Assembly (NCBI GenBank): GCA_025345505.1
Contig: JANVCC010000185.1
Location: 1,308,701 to 1,372,700, forward strand
Origin: Todiramphus chloris collaris
Lineage: Eukaryota > Chordata > Aves > Coraciiformes > Alcedinidae
Direction: 5' to 3'
DNA: 64,000 nucleotides
The position numbers were made by a program, and so were the translations under genes. The notes under the pieces were generated by a model that had not been told where the DNA came from, searched no databases, and was given only the letters and a program-made list of their open reading frames with translations. Positions 1 through 13,400 of the stretch are shown here, piece by piece (the first letter of the stretch is position 1; each line of letters opens with the position of its first letter).

Positions 1-1316
1 CTCCCCACGGTTTCCGTCAGAAGCGGCAGCTAACGCAGCGAGACGAGCTGCAGCCAAAGGCAGAGCCCTCCTCCAACTCTGCCAGCGTTCTGTTAATAGT
101 GTATGCACACCATCTGGAGTCTGGTTCTCTGGGACCTGGCGCCTTTGTGCTCTAAACCATCCTTCTCACCCCGGATTGTATCGCTGCACTACACACGCTC
201 TTTAGCACTGCCAGAGGGAAGCAAACAGACAGTAATTGTAAAGACAGGAAACACATCTGTCAACTTACACTAATTCCTGCTGCCAGCAGGCATATCCTGA
301 AACGCACGCTGCAGCGCACGGCAAACGGGGCCGCGCGGAGCCAGGACGCGCTGCTGCGGCAGCTCGGGGGACAAACAATTTAGAACTATCAAATCACCTT
401 CCGCACAAGTTACTTTGCAAGTAAAAAACTAAGTAAAATGTAGAGTGTGTGGTGCAGGGTCCCTCTCAGGGTGCAGAGCAGGCCCTCTGCTGCTGGCTGC
501 GGATGGCATTGCCCCTGCATCCTGCTTCTTGCTCCTCAGAACTCTGAGGAGGAATAAAACAAAAGGAAACCCCCAAAGGACATGGTGAACATTTAAAAAC
601 CACATTAGCCATTTCCTTTCAAATAGAAGGCAACTGTGACTGAAGGAGGTAAGGAAAACCAGCTAGCTTGTCTAGGTAAGAGGGGGAGGGGGATAATTAA
701 AAAAGCCAACCCAGCTCAAAAGGCCCCGAAGAAGAACAGCACACACGTTTGCAGCTGAAGTGAAACAGCACCGAGCGAGTGAGCACAGCAACAACTTCTT
801 TATCCACTCCAGGCAGCTCCTGCTCCATCCCTCGCTTCCACACGCACAAAAGCCATACCCTACAAAGCCCCCGGACAGCTGCTCTACGGATGCTTACTGC
901 AGTAAACCAAAGAGCTTCTCTCCCTCTTTCTTAAAAAGGATCTTTCTCTCCTTGTCACACATGGAAGAGTTCATAAACAAAAGTTCAAGGGCTGTCCTCT
1001 GGTGTGTTATTGCAAGGGAAAGGAAGCAAAGGAGAGGGCTTTCCCATGGTTCCCCGTTAGGTTTGCCAGCATCACAGATTTTCAGTTTCAAAATATTCCC
1101 CACTTCAAGAAATCTCTCACGTCTCAGAGTTTGTCAGCATTCAGTCCTCACAGGAATTATTGCCTTAGCCGGCCCCGAGGGCACCCCGGACACTCTGGCC
1201 ACCTCCTGTTATGCCTTGGGTGGGGGGCACGTCTCCTCCCAGGTTCCCTGTCCCTCATGGGGAGGAGCTTTGCTGCGCCCCCCACCACCTTCCCCTGCAA
1301 AAGGCTCCCCGTTTAC
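1..1316 (-). other. Partial NEK6 intron (before the last coding exon)
   Basis: Intronic sequence downstream of the exon ending at 1317. I searched it for the expected C-terminal segment (LRELV... to SST) and found no in-frame match with splice sites. The GC-rich stretch at 300-350 and the open frames at 760-1330 show no known domain. Confidence 0.75.
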
Positions 1317-1430
1317 CTTTTCAGAATAATGTTCAGCTGGAAGAGGTGGGTAGTCACATTGCTCTATTTTTTGGCAAAGAGAAAACAGGTTCATTTTATC
1401 CCCGTAGAAAGGGCTCTGAAGAGCTGCCAT
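1317..1430 (-). CDS. NEK6: NEK6 coding exon: C-lobe (codons 241-278), last coding exon in window
   Basis: 114 bases, 38 codons, phase 0; the acceptor is ttctctctccag and the donor AAG|gtaaac. It encodes [19 protein letters not shown], then [19 protein letters not shown]. The open frame continues into the intron as VNGEPFAGE and is not coding there. Family proteins continue with an LRELVSMCI-type segment of about 36 residues, which I could not find in 1-1310. Confidence 0.96.
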
Positions 1431-4400
1431 CTGGAGAGAGAAAACAGAAACGGTTTCAGAAGCGCAAAGGATCTGCAAGCGAGAGCAAGTTTTGTTCTTT
1501 GTCAGCGAGCAAGCGATGACGTTGCTCTCCGCGCCGCTCCCACGAGCCTCGCACGCAAGCGTCAGCGAGCGCGGCTGCAGCAGCGGCAGGGAGCTGCTCC
1601 GGCCCCGCCGAGACACGGCAGTGCTAGACGTGCCAGCTCCGGCCCCGGCACTCAGCACCCTGTCCCTGCGGCCCCCCGGAGCTGCGGGTGACCGTGGTGC
1701 ACGGCCCCGGGCAGCACCCAGCCTGGAAAAGTCTCTGTGTTTCCCTGGCACTGGGACTCTTCCTGTCCAAGGCGTCCCCGCTGTGGGATGCTGGGTGTAT
1801 ACAGGGAATTTCTCCAGGTACGCAGAATAAGGCACCTTTTAAAAAAGGAAAAGCCACGAAATAGGCTGCTTGGAGTGCAGGGCAATCAGCACGAAAGCGG
1901 CTGGCTCGGAGATGACTGCGGAACCCTCGTCTCTCTAAGCAGGAGAGCCTCTTCTGTCATTGATAACAGCATCACAGTTCCAATCCTCCTCAGTCTCAAC
2001 CATACCCGGTTTGTTTGCTCTCTGGGGCTGGTAGGTTTTTAATAGCCTGCTACAAGAACTAAGGGATTATTTTTGGACACTCAGCTACCCAGAGCAGGAA
2101 GAATCTTATAAATGAGCAGTGTACTTCAGCCTTTAAAAAGAGCCCAAGTCTACCTCAAAACAAACATCCCCTCCCGGCAGGAATCTGCTATTTAGAACAG
2201 AGTATCGCAGGCAGACTCAGGAACCAAACTACCAGAACTCTTCCTGCTCAATCTGGTCCTTTTCCCCTTTCAGCTCCATTTATGAATGCAGTATCTGCAT
2301 CTCCAGAACCGTGGCAGATGTGTGAGCTAAACAGGCTGCTCACGCAGCACGGGGAGCACGACGGAAGGCTCTGGGTGGGGAAGGATTCCTTCCAGGGCAT
2401 GCAGAGACTCCTTACAAAGGCATGCTTATATTACACTTAAGTCTCAGGAAGGAAACTGCATCTTTGTGTGTGGAAAATCACTTACACTGCAAGATCTGAA
2501 CCAGGAGGTCCAAACAACCACTGCCCCGTGAGCCTCAGAACAGCCCTAACGACACAGGCAGTTCTGAACTTCGGAAACAGGTCTGAAGCCACGGCTGTCT
2601 GAGGCACAGACGAGCTCAGGACCTTTCCCCTCACCTTGCCCCACCAGGGCCCAAGCCCAGCAGATCTGTCCAGAGGGTTACTCAAGTGCCAGGGGCGGTC
2701 CCGTGCAGCAGGGACACCTCCTCCTAGGGAGGCACCGCTGGCTAATTGTGGATATTATTCACTCTCTTCTGATCTCTCAAACCCTTTTGCTACAAGCCGC
2801 ATCAAATGGGCCAGCTTTTCGTACTGGGGGTAGCTGAAGTTGATGCTTCTCACCGTGGCTTTAACAGGGGTTATTTGATGATTACTTGTCCTCTGCTCAT
2901 TACCATGTGCTGTGAAAGCCATCTGAGGAGCTGCCTCGCTGCTGACACCCACAGCAAGCCCCCGGCAGAATTCAAAGAGGTCAATACTAGATCCTCAGCT
3001 CGATTATCCTGAAGTTAGGAACGGAGATTGATGGATTGTTAGTGATCTGGGGACACAGAAGCAGTCTCCACCAGGGCAGGGTCCGCATCGCCGTGGTTGA
3101 CTGCCAGCAGCAGGATGCAGCCCGGTGCCGCAGCATCCCCCTGCGGGCTGCAGCCGCTGCGGCCTCGCTGCCACCTCATCGTCCTGCGCACGCGTCCAAG
3201 CGTTAAGCAACGCAGCGAGATAGACAATCCTGGGTTTAAATCTCAAACCCATCTTTCAAATAATTTAAGGTATTCTGTTTCTTCCTCTCTCACTTGCGAG
3301 GCATCAGTTACTCTGTGAGTTTAGCGCGACCCAGCCCCGCCGCTCGGGCTCACCCTGCGCCAGACAAGCCTGCAGGGGCAGGGGCCTCTGCAAGGAGTTC
3401 TGAGCCCTTAGGAGAAGCAGTAAGAAATATTCTGGCCCAGTCTCCACGGCTATCTTTTTATGTGCCAGTGGAATAAAATATTCCCTGGGAAGCACGTCCA
3501 GAGGTATTTATCAGCTAACCAGAAAGTCTAATAAATGGTAACCTGGAACATACAAAGGTACCCAAGTTACACCGAAGGATGCAATGGACTGAATACACAT
3601 CTTCCAAAAACACCTCAGGACATTCCAGGCCCGTTCCATTTTCTGTCACACTCCACGGAACGCAGGTTGAGATATTTGCTGTGCTAGGGACACTGTGCTT
3701 TGCTGCAAGCTGGGGAAGAGGAGCAGATAGGCCTTTAAAAGCTGCACCGAGCAGTGGGCTGGGGAACGGGCACTCTTGTGTACCTCTCTGTGGTTCCTCC
3801 ACTACTACCAGGAGTAACGTTAAGCTGCCCCTCACCCTCCAGACGTGAGGCTGAGGAGTCACCCAGCAGGCTTGTGAACAGAGCCGCAGCAGCTGGGTCA
3901 GAGCCCCGGCAGCCCCGTGCTCAGCGCCTTTTGGAGGGGCAACGGTGAAGCTGTAGCACTGTTACTTCACTACTGTCGTAACAGAAACAGGCAAACCAGT
4001 GGGGAAAAGAATTAGAGACTCCAATTAGAGCCTCTAATCTCCAATTAGAGATTGATAGCAAACTGCTCTCCATCAGTTACAACAAACCCGGAGAGCCCAG
4101 CACACAAAACTGTTCCAAGAAAAGCACTAATGGGCACATTAGGGAAGGTACAGAAGGCAATCAAGGGTTAAATAAGGTCTCTGAGATTTCAATACAAACA
4201 TCAATAACACCACTAAGGTTGAAAGGGGTTTTTCAATTCCCTTTACCTTCTCTCCCCAAGCCTAGTTAAGTGCTCACGTACAGCCGAGGAGGAACGGAAA
4301 GGAAACACCGTGGATTTTGGGGTGGGAAATGCAGGGAACTGAACTGGGAAGAAGCAGCACACACGTTCTGACTAAGCCAGTCAGATCTGCGGGGGTCGTG

Positions 4401-7400
4401 ACCACAGGCACTCCAAATCTCTCCCTAACAGCAGCCTGGGATGCTAGGGTGGGTTTGCTCCTGACGTTTTGATTAGAGCAATTACCACAGGGCAGCCAGA
4501 TCTGCACTCGCAGTGGCCACCAGGCAGTGCGGCTGGTTAGGAATACATACATACACAGGAATCACTGCTAGTGCTTAAATTGATCATCTTCCCAGAACTG
4601 CTGAAGTCATTGCTTGTAGCTACATCCTGGGAATTAACAACTTATTTTTATCCCATACAAGTTATCTTGCTGACAGATATCTACAGGAAGTGAGGGATGA
4701 AGACAGTTACTACTATATTGATAAGATTTAATAAAAATCACTGTAGGATTATCGATGTCAAAGTTAAGTGGTGCTATGTGGCATCACATCCCAAACCCCT
4801 CAATGTTCCCTAAGTGGATTCCAGTGGACACGCGTGTCTCTGAAGGCAATTTGTCCATTAAGTCTCTCTGCAGCTGATCTACACAATCTATCTGGAGAAA
4901 TATCAGAAGTGACTCTCAACCAAACAAGCATCGCTTACTTTTAAGCCGAATGGAAAAACATTCTCGTTAGAAGAAATTAGTGAAGATAAAAACCAGCTCC
5001 TCGGAAGACACATGGATCTGATTTCTAATTTTCCAAACTCTAGAAAGTTTAAAAAGTCAAGCAGCTGTTTATCTGCTGAACACAAGATCGGTAACTGTCC
5101 AGTCCTCCCTGGAAGCTGCAAGATCTCGCGGCTCCTGCTCACAAGGGGAAGGCTCACCTACGTAGGAGGTAAATGTAAGAAAGCCTCCCGTGCCAAATCG
5201 TTCACACGTTACTATAGTACTGCTCCTCCTACCAGAGCATTGTGTTTAGTGTGCAATTAAGTCAGCTTCTAGAAACGTAAGGAGTACCACGACTACTGTG
5301 CCATAAGGGGACCATATTGCCTGCAACAAAAACATCTCTCAGCACAATGCTAAATATTTCTCTCTGCATAAATCTGGAATCTCATCTCCAGTAGAGCCCA
5401 GCCTCCAGAACACCTCAGAGCAGCCCGCTGGAGAAGCTGTACACACAGCAGCAAACGGGGAGCTGTGTCCAACTTGGGCAACTCTGACCATCACTGACAG
5501 CCCTGGCGAGTCCAGCACAGCACGGCAGGGCCCAAGCCCTCAGCTCAGCAAAGCCTTCAGCTGAGAACTCCTCTTCAGGCCCAGCACGCGAAGCGTACCT
5601 GGAAGCGGTCAGCATGACGTGTCCAAGCCCAGGCTGGATGGGGCTCTGAGCAGCCTGCTCTAGAGAGAGGTGTCCCTGCCCACGAATGAGATGGTCTTTA
5701 AGGTCCCTTCCAACTCCAACCAATCTGTGATTCCAAATTACTGAATTACTGGGAGCTGGGGCTTCCTCCCCCCTGTTCCCACAGAAGAGTCACTGTGGAG
5801 ACAGAGGATTTGGATGGACAGTGGCAGGACTGTAGGAACGGGCAGCTGGGGGTCCACCCTGCCCCAAAAAGCATTTTTAGGACCACAGTCAAGTCCGTAA
5901 CTGGGCTGCCGTGCTGTGGGAGAAGCACAGGGCTGCTGGAGCCGTGCTCCCCAGACTGCTCAAGTCCCCCCAGCAGGATTTTGCCGCTGTACTTCACTGA
6001 GCTCCCCGCTCAGACTGGGATCTTCCCAGACGGGGGGACCGGGGACGAGCCCTGAGCTCCTGCTGGGACAGCCAACGTTAGGGGAAAATCTACTGTCATG
6101 CTGCCCAGGCCCAAAAGGCTCGTTTAATCAGCTTGCTGACGAGCAGGCTCCACCAGAGCAGTTCTCACACTGGACGTGCTCACAAAATGAACTGCACTGC
6201 TGTTTGTTCGCTAGCTCCATGTGGTCAGGAGAAGTTGCAGCGAGGAGCAAAATGTCATCGGTTCACATAATTTATTACCCACAGAGGATGTGAGCAACAT
6301 TCTCATGACTAAAAATCCCAGGGCTGCTTAACCCTCTGGGCCGGGATAGAAGCTCTCTCCTTGCTGTCGTGCGCTTCTGCTCGAATGCAACGATGCACAC
6401 ATCCAAGGAACGATTAAGATTGGATTACGAGTACGAGACTGTGGAATATCATTTAATCCCAGCCAAAAATGAAATCACAAAACCTGAAGTACTGTTATAA
6501 AATAGTAGCTCATAGCTGATTTTATAATGATAAAATAGCACTTATAGCACTTAATTTTCAAAATAGATGTAACAGCTTCTAAGAAAGTAAGCGTGCAGCT
6601 CACACAGGGTGCCTGTTTTGTGCCTGGGTGTTTGGCTAGAACAAAAGGTACAATTAGAAAAACCCCCAGCTATAGTCTAGGAAAGGCAGAGAAAGTGATC
6701 CCACATCACATAAAAACTCTGGTTTTCTTTACTGACAGCTACTGAAAGGAAAATACTCTAACTGGTCAGGATTCAATTTAACAAACCAGTAGCTTACATC
6801 CAAATAAACGGGGTATTTTTGAGACAAACACAGTCTGTAGGAGAAACCAGGAACACGCTGCCCGAGCGACAGCTCTGCTCACAGAGGGAAGGAAGGATGC
6901 AGGAAGCCGGCGGGTTTGCGTCCACAGCCTCAACCGCTACCGTGACCTACAAATGAAAGCAAGCACTGTGCTGCGTGGCACAGCCCTTCGCTGGTCCTGC
7001 TCAAAAAGCACACGGTGAGCACAAGCAGTGTTAACTTTTCATAAGGTTTCTCAACAGTTAAACTCAAGAAAATCTGAGCCATTCAATTCCCGTACCATAT
7101 TGTGCGCTCAAGACAAACTCGGGGAATACAAAGTTAGAAGATACTTGCCTCGTACAATAAACAGCCCAAAGACCAGATATCGGATTTAAAGTTATAGCCG
7201 TTTTCATGTATTCTTTCTGGGGACATATAGTATGGAGTTCCCACTGTAAAAAACAAACAAGAATGAGGAGTTATTGTCTGAAGAAGCGACTGTGCAACCT
7301 GCATTATACTGTTGACTTCATTAGAGGATTAGGTTTAGCATGAACAGCTAATTAGAAGAGACTGGCACAAAAAATCTGGCACCAGCTCGTCGTTTCGGAG

Positions 7401-10400
7401 GCGCAGAACCAAAGATACCGTCACACGCAGAGCCGGAGGGCTGGTGAGTGCCACTGAAAATAGCTTCCCTATTTCTGCAATTTGAGGAATGTTTCCTTCC
7501 CCCTTCCAGCCTCCCAAGCACCTTCGAGAGCGTCTGAGGCAGACAGAGCAACCCTAAAGGATCATCCTCCCCTGGTTCGCCCAGCAGCACCCAAACCGCA
7601 GGGCAGACGGCAGGAACGCGCTCGGCAGAAGCCCATGGACTGAGCGCCCGGGGAGACGCGGCGTGCCTCTGACGGGGGGGTTCCCTTTCCCAGGGCTCAG
7701 CAGACGTGGGGGTAACAAGCCCAGCACCAGACAGGTATTGGAAAACTTTCTGCAAGACCCAAGGTAATCTCTCCGAACTTTGGAGCGCCGCCCCAGCGTG
7801 CAGTCACGCCAGAGCCACGCGTTGCTATCTGCTTCCAGAAGCCTGCATTATATCAAACGAAATGTACTCCAGCATTTTGGACAGAAGTTACAGGAAATTA
7901 TTAATAAATTCCTTACCTCAAAAAGGTTCTTTTTTAAATCCTAGATAAGTTTCAGTTGCGGTACTGAAAATACAAGACATCCTGGCAGTCTCAACTACAT
8001 CAAATAATCCTCAGATACATCATTTATTAAAACATCCAAGGACTTTGTGCGCTCTCTTTTCTCCTGCTTCCCCTGCTTGCCCGTCCCCTGTCAATTTTGT
8101 ATTTTTTTTTCCCTTTTGGCATTTGAGTGCATCCTTCTCCTAATTAAAGGCCTTTTTTCACAAGATGGCAAATGTTTAATTTGCCTCTAACACTCAGTTT
8201 ACAATTTCTCCATTTGAAATGCCGGGTGCAGACAGCTGGAAGGCTAATAAGCAGATGAAGGATGGGGTTAGAGGTGGAGGGAAAAACAGCCACCACCTTC
8301 CCCCAGCGCCCCTACGGAGGGGTTTGCACACCACAGGAAACAATTGAATTCCAGGGCAGAAAGCAGCAGCTGCCCAAAAGGCAAAAATCCAACCCCTGAA
8401 CCCCCCGCCAAGCGCATGGATGACCCAGCACAGAGCTGCTGCTGCTGTCAGAGCGAAATCACCTTGGGGTCCCCTCCAGCCTAGACCATGCCATGCTAAG
8501 TATACGTGTGGGCTCAGATCTTCATTCTTCTGCCATCCAGAGGACATAAACACAGGCCAGGATCCTTTGATAGAGGCACTGCACAAGGCCTGTCCTCGCA
8601 GGACAAACAGACGTTTACAGCCCCAAAGAACTCTGGACACTTTATAAAGCAGGAGGCAGAGGAGCAGCTTGGTGCGGGGCAGCTCCCGTGGAGCGTGCGC
8701 ACTCACGGAGCCCACGGTCGCTCTGTGGATGTCCCCCACGTGTGTGCACAGCACAGCCCTCCAAGGATGCCTGCCTGATGTCTGTACCAGGCTGGCTTGG
8801 CTGGGAAGGCACCGGCTCATCTTCCTGCTCAGAAAACACGCAGCTGCAGACAAAACTGCTTCACTTTGTGAAGTGCTTGAAGACAGTTCTGCAAGTCCCC
8901 AGTGAGCATCAGCAAGTAAGACACTTCCCTACCTCCAGCTTCTCACTGTTGCTGCTTTTCCCCAGTCTGCCAGGAGAGCGACTGGGGCAGCAGGACCCAC
9001 AGCCAGGCCGGGAGCTGGGGCGGGCACCCAGCAGCACCCAGCTGGCAGGAGGTGGCACCGAGATCGTTCCCACTCTTGCTCCCCAAAGCCATCGTGCCTC
9101 AGCGTGCTGGAGCCAGGAGTGGCCTCCAGCTGTAGCTGCTCTTCCCGTCAGTTATTCCGGGTCACCGGGTGACGCGCTCGGAGCGAGTAACAACGTGTGG
9201 GCTCTAAAGTTACGGCCCTGCCTTCCACGGTAGCAGGGCTCTGCTTGGGAGGGTAAAGCTGTCGTTTCAGATACCGCCTTCGACGGGCCCTCGATCAAAG
9301 CAGAACGACAGGGTGTGTGGCACGGGTGAGTGGCTGTGGTCCCCGTTTGATCTCCCGGGCCTGGCCTGTTCCATTCTATTAATGGGTCCGCGGAGCCGTC
9401 CACGCCTGAGCTGATTTTAGGAAGCCTCCCCCGCACGCGTACCTGTCACTACCCCACTGTTGTCAGCAAATGGACCAACAAGCAGAGCTCTGCGTTTCAA
9501 AACCGATGCATTAATTTTTAAATAGCTGTCATGATAAAAGACTGACAAGCCCAATTCTCTTTAAGGTCTGTCCAACGTTACGTGGGAATCTCCTGTAATG
9601 AGCATCTTCTAGCAAACTGCACAAGGCTTCCAGTGCAATCAGTCAGGGCTCACCACTGCATTACATTAGTCAATTTGACAGGGACAGTCTAATCAGAGAC
9701 TATTAATCAGAAACTTTCTTTGGCATTTGCCCTGCTGAAGATACAAAATATTGCTCAGATTCAATATTAATCACCGGGTGGTAGAGCAATGCCTTTAAGT
9801 TACACAGGTCTCAAAAGCATGGAGAAGATTACGACTAAGGACGCATCTTTGAATTCCATCCCAGCAAGTCTAAACGCTTCAATGGAGTATCAGGCTACTC
9901 CAGCCACACCAGAACATTTCTTTCCTGCTCTCCCCAGCACTGTCTGTGTGCACAGCTACAACACCCCCATGGACCAGCACAGTTCTGGGATACCTGCAAC
10001 AGCCAAGTTCAGGAAAGGTTAATTATTCCCAGTCAGATTAGGAGCAGAGTCTCTTGTTTCACCAGGAAAACACAGAGACAAAGGCAGCAAAGTTATTCCA
10101 GAAATAAAGTTCAAATTCCTTTCCTCTTATATACAGTCTGAATTAAGAACCCAACCTGTGCACCTGCAGCAGCCAGCGTGTCCAGGAACTCTGAGCTGAA
10201 CTCCTGCATCAGCCCCAGGACACCCAGCTGAATGCCACTTCTGGAGGCAGCAAGGCTTTCGCTGCACGGGGACACCATGCTGACCAGCTCAGGCAGCACT
10301 CTGCACACCAAACCAGAGGAGTTTGGTTGCTGTGAAAGATACGGTGGCCAGGTTCTTAGTACAGTCACACACAGGATCGTTATCTACAGAGCTTCTCCCT

Positions 10401-13400
10401 GTGCAAATCCCCAGGATCAATGCTCCTGTGAAATTCATCCCCAGCTGCTCATGGGCGGAAACAGCAGAAAATCTGATGCATACTTTTAGGAGGCTCAATC
10501 AGAGCTTCAATTACTGAATTTCATGTACCCCAGACGAGGCTCTTGCAGCAGGGGGTCTCCCAAAGTCATTAGACTGAAAAGGGTGCAGAATACTTCCAAA
10601 TATCTCACGAAGTTCTGTATGTTGGGTGTTTCTTTTTTTTAATGCTATTAAAAAATACACGTATCTTGAAGTTAATCAAACTTCAAAGCCATATTTGGCT
10701 GCAAAGTACCAGAAGAAGGGCTAGGAAATCTTTTATTGTTCTGCCTTCACCCTTCACCAGCACCTTGCAGCTAATCCTTAGTGCTGAGGTGAACAGTGTT
10801 TCCAAATCTATCACTTTTCCTCCTCGCAGCAGGGAACAGAGTTCTGAATATGAAAGAACCTAACAAATTCTGACCTTTATTGTATCTTTACAGAGTATTC
10901 CCAGTTTCAAACCAAGAGCTATCAGAGCGCAATGCGGGCCTCAAAGGGGTAACGCTGATTAAAGCATTCCTCCCTTCTAGAGATGTTCCACTCCTGTCAA
11001 AACAAACTTTGCAATGTTTTGAAATACTTGTGATTTTTGAAACAGGCTCATTACAAATGAAAAAGCCAAAGAACTAGGCTCAAAAACCTGAGATGCCAGC
11101 CATGAATAACAAAAACACACCCAGTTTTTGAAATAATAATTAAGCATTTCCAGAGCTATTAGCTCTTAGCTTAGTTTTAACGTGTAAGACACAAACATCT
11201 TCTACGAACACACACAGAGCTGAGGAAAATATTTTAGTGTGTTTTAATAACATCTGGTGGTGCAAACACGGCAGGGGAGCAATTCCACTTGAAAATGAAA
11301 GTGCACAACTCTCACCTGTCTCACCCCTCCAGACATCCTTGTAGGTTACCAAAGAAAACTTACAGCATTATTAAAAGGACTCTGGTTCTGTATCTGTCTC
11401 TAAACATTTGCAGTCCAGGTCTTTTTCCAGAAGGAGAATTTGGGAATTAGCTCAACTTTTGGGAATTAGCTAAGTGAAACAAAGGCACTAAAATATTCTT
11501 TCGATTCCTTCAAATCTCAGTGTGAGGTACTCCCAGCAACTGGGAATAAAGGGGGGAAAAAAAGATGAGATCAATTTATTTTTACAAAAGAGAGAAATAT
11601 TTTGTGCATAATATTGCAGCTGTACTTACAAGACTTGTTGTTTTAAATGCTCTCTTTTTTTTCCCTTATTAGTATTTAATTACATACATAATCCCTCCAA
11701 AGTCCTCACAGGTGGGGTTTTTCACACGCAGGTACTATGCTGTATCTGCAGCAATCTTTTCTCCCACCAATAGTGCGCTACAGGCACAGACCAAAAGGAC
11801 AACATTTCCCAAAATTCCCAGAGTATTGCCTGCTGAATTTTCAAGTGGATTTCCTGAGGCCGTTTTTTCTTCACACGCGCTGCTTACCAGCCCCTCGAAA
11901 GGCTGGGATTACTTCAGATGGCAAACTGGCTTGGCAAGCAAAAGGAAAAAGGAAAAAATAAAGACAACAACCAGTCCATTTATAAAAGAGCTCTTCTCCC
12001 AACTGCGGTTACTCCCTGTTCGTCCTCCTACCTGCCAAGGAGCCAGAGGGAGCGTGCAACACCCCATGTACTCCAATCCACGTTCGAATCCATGTTCGAA
12101 ACTGGGATGCCTGGACTTACATGCATCCCCAAAAGGAAAATCTGCTCCAAGTTTATTCTTGTCCAAGAATAAATAATAAATCATCTGCTCCAAAACAAGA
12201 CCATTCTGTGAAAGATTGTTCTTTGGTTTGTTGGGGTTTTTTTAATGTCTCTTTTTTCTTCAAAATGTAAAGCCCGTCGGAAGCTCTGGATAGCGCCAAA
12301 TTTATTGGGCTAAGAATGGGCATTACACCAGTTTACAATACAGTGATCCACTTTACTGTTAATGGGAATTCTCTGTATTTATGACAGCCCCTAGTGAAAC
12401 AAAAATCTACCAGCTTACTCTTAAGTTGTCTTTAAATATGCTCTCCTATTTGTAATTTATATATATAGCAAAGTTAAAGAGTTACCCTTTCTGACAAGAT
12501 ACTCCTCTGGATGCCCACCCCGGAGATCAACAGAATAGAGAGTGAACACAATCAACCATTAAAACAGACCACTAAACTCTCCCAGCCTCATTACATCCGG
12601 AATGAAAGAGATGACCCCCGGCAGCCCATCACAGACCCCCGTCCTACAGAACCACCCCAAGCTCCCCGGTGGCACACCCCCAGCCCCGGCCGGTGTCACT
12701 GCATCCTCGCTGGGTGCCAAGCCCTGGGAATACCCTGTCAAACAGGGATCCCACAGCCCCGCTGGGGGAAAATAACTGGGAACAAAAGAAAGGGGGGGGG
12801 AGGAAAAAAGAAAAAAAAAAAACAGGGAAAAAACCCTCCCAAAACTAAAGTGCTCAGATTCTACACTGCAAAAGAACAGGCTGCAGAAGTTTCTCAAGCA
12901 AACAGTAAAGTGGTACTGAAAACACAAACCCAAACCAATACAAAAATAACATTCCTCTTCATGCTGCATTGTCCCCCCGGTCCCCCCAAGAAAACGAAGT
13001 TTCTGTGATACACGAGCTCACCTCCGTTCGGATAAATCTCGGTGCTTCTGCTACAGGGGAGCTTAGCTGAGGGAAGGAAGGACAATAAGCAACCACACTG
13101 TAACCAGCAGCAGCAAATTTCACCTGAGCTACACCCAGTGCCTTTATACATGGGAGTTCCAGCAAAGCTCACGCACGAAGAGCTCTCTCCTGCAGGAAAA
13201 CACCTCCTGCCTTCTCCCCATGGAGGAGAGAACAGGGAGGGGACAAGGAGAAGGGAAGGCGGCAGCAGAGCTCCCACCCGGGAACTCACCCAGAGCCTGC
13301 AGCAGGCTCCTGGTCATCCCCCACCCGCAGTGCTGCCCTTCCCAGCACAGCTCTGTCGCTACAGAGGTCTCTGCTGGGTCTGCCCCTGGAGGGTTCCGAG

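Larger units (their letters stand above)
1431..7148 (-). other. NEK6 GC-AG intron, 5.7 kb
   Basis: It holds a CpG-rich patch at 1510-1720 next to the exon, a cluster of AATTAGAG words at 4009-4059, a CR1 3' fragment near 5620-5735, and an AT-rich block near 6400-6560 with GGATTA and TAATCC words. No other exon was seen. Confidence 0.8.

Noticed and set aside
1..60. Possible last NEK6 exon at the left edge (minus-strand frame reading LQLVSLR then stop after a CAG)
   Set aside because: It stops after seven codons and does not match the expected LRELVSMC segment beyond LV; chance resemblance.
1209..1835. 208-codon minus-strand frame around the NEK6 exon
   Set aside because: Only 1317-1430 is coding; the rest is intron kept open by GC-rich composition, and clear splice sites bound the exon.
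8440..8510. CR1-like 3' end (CCTTGGGGTCCCCTCCAGCC)
   Set aside because: Only about 20 bases resemble CR1 and no other CR1 words precede or follow.
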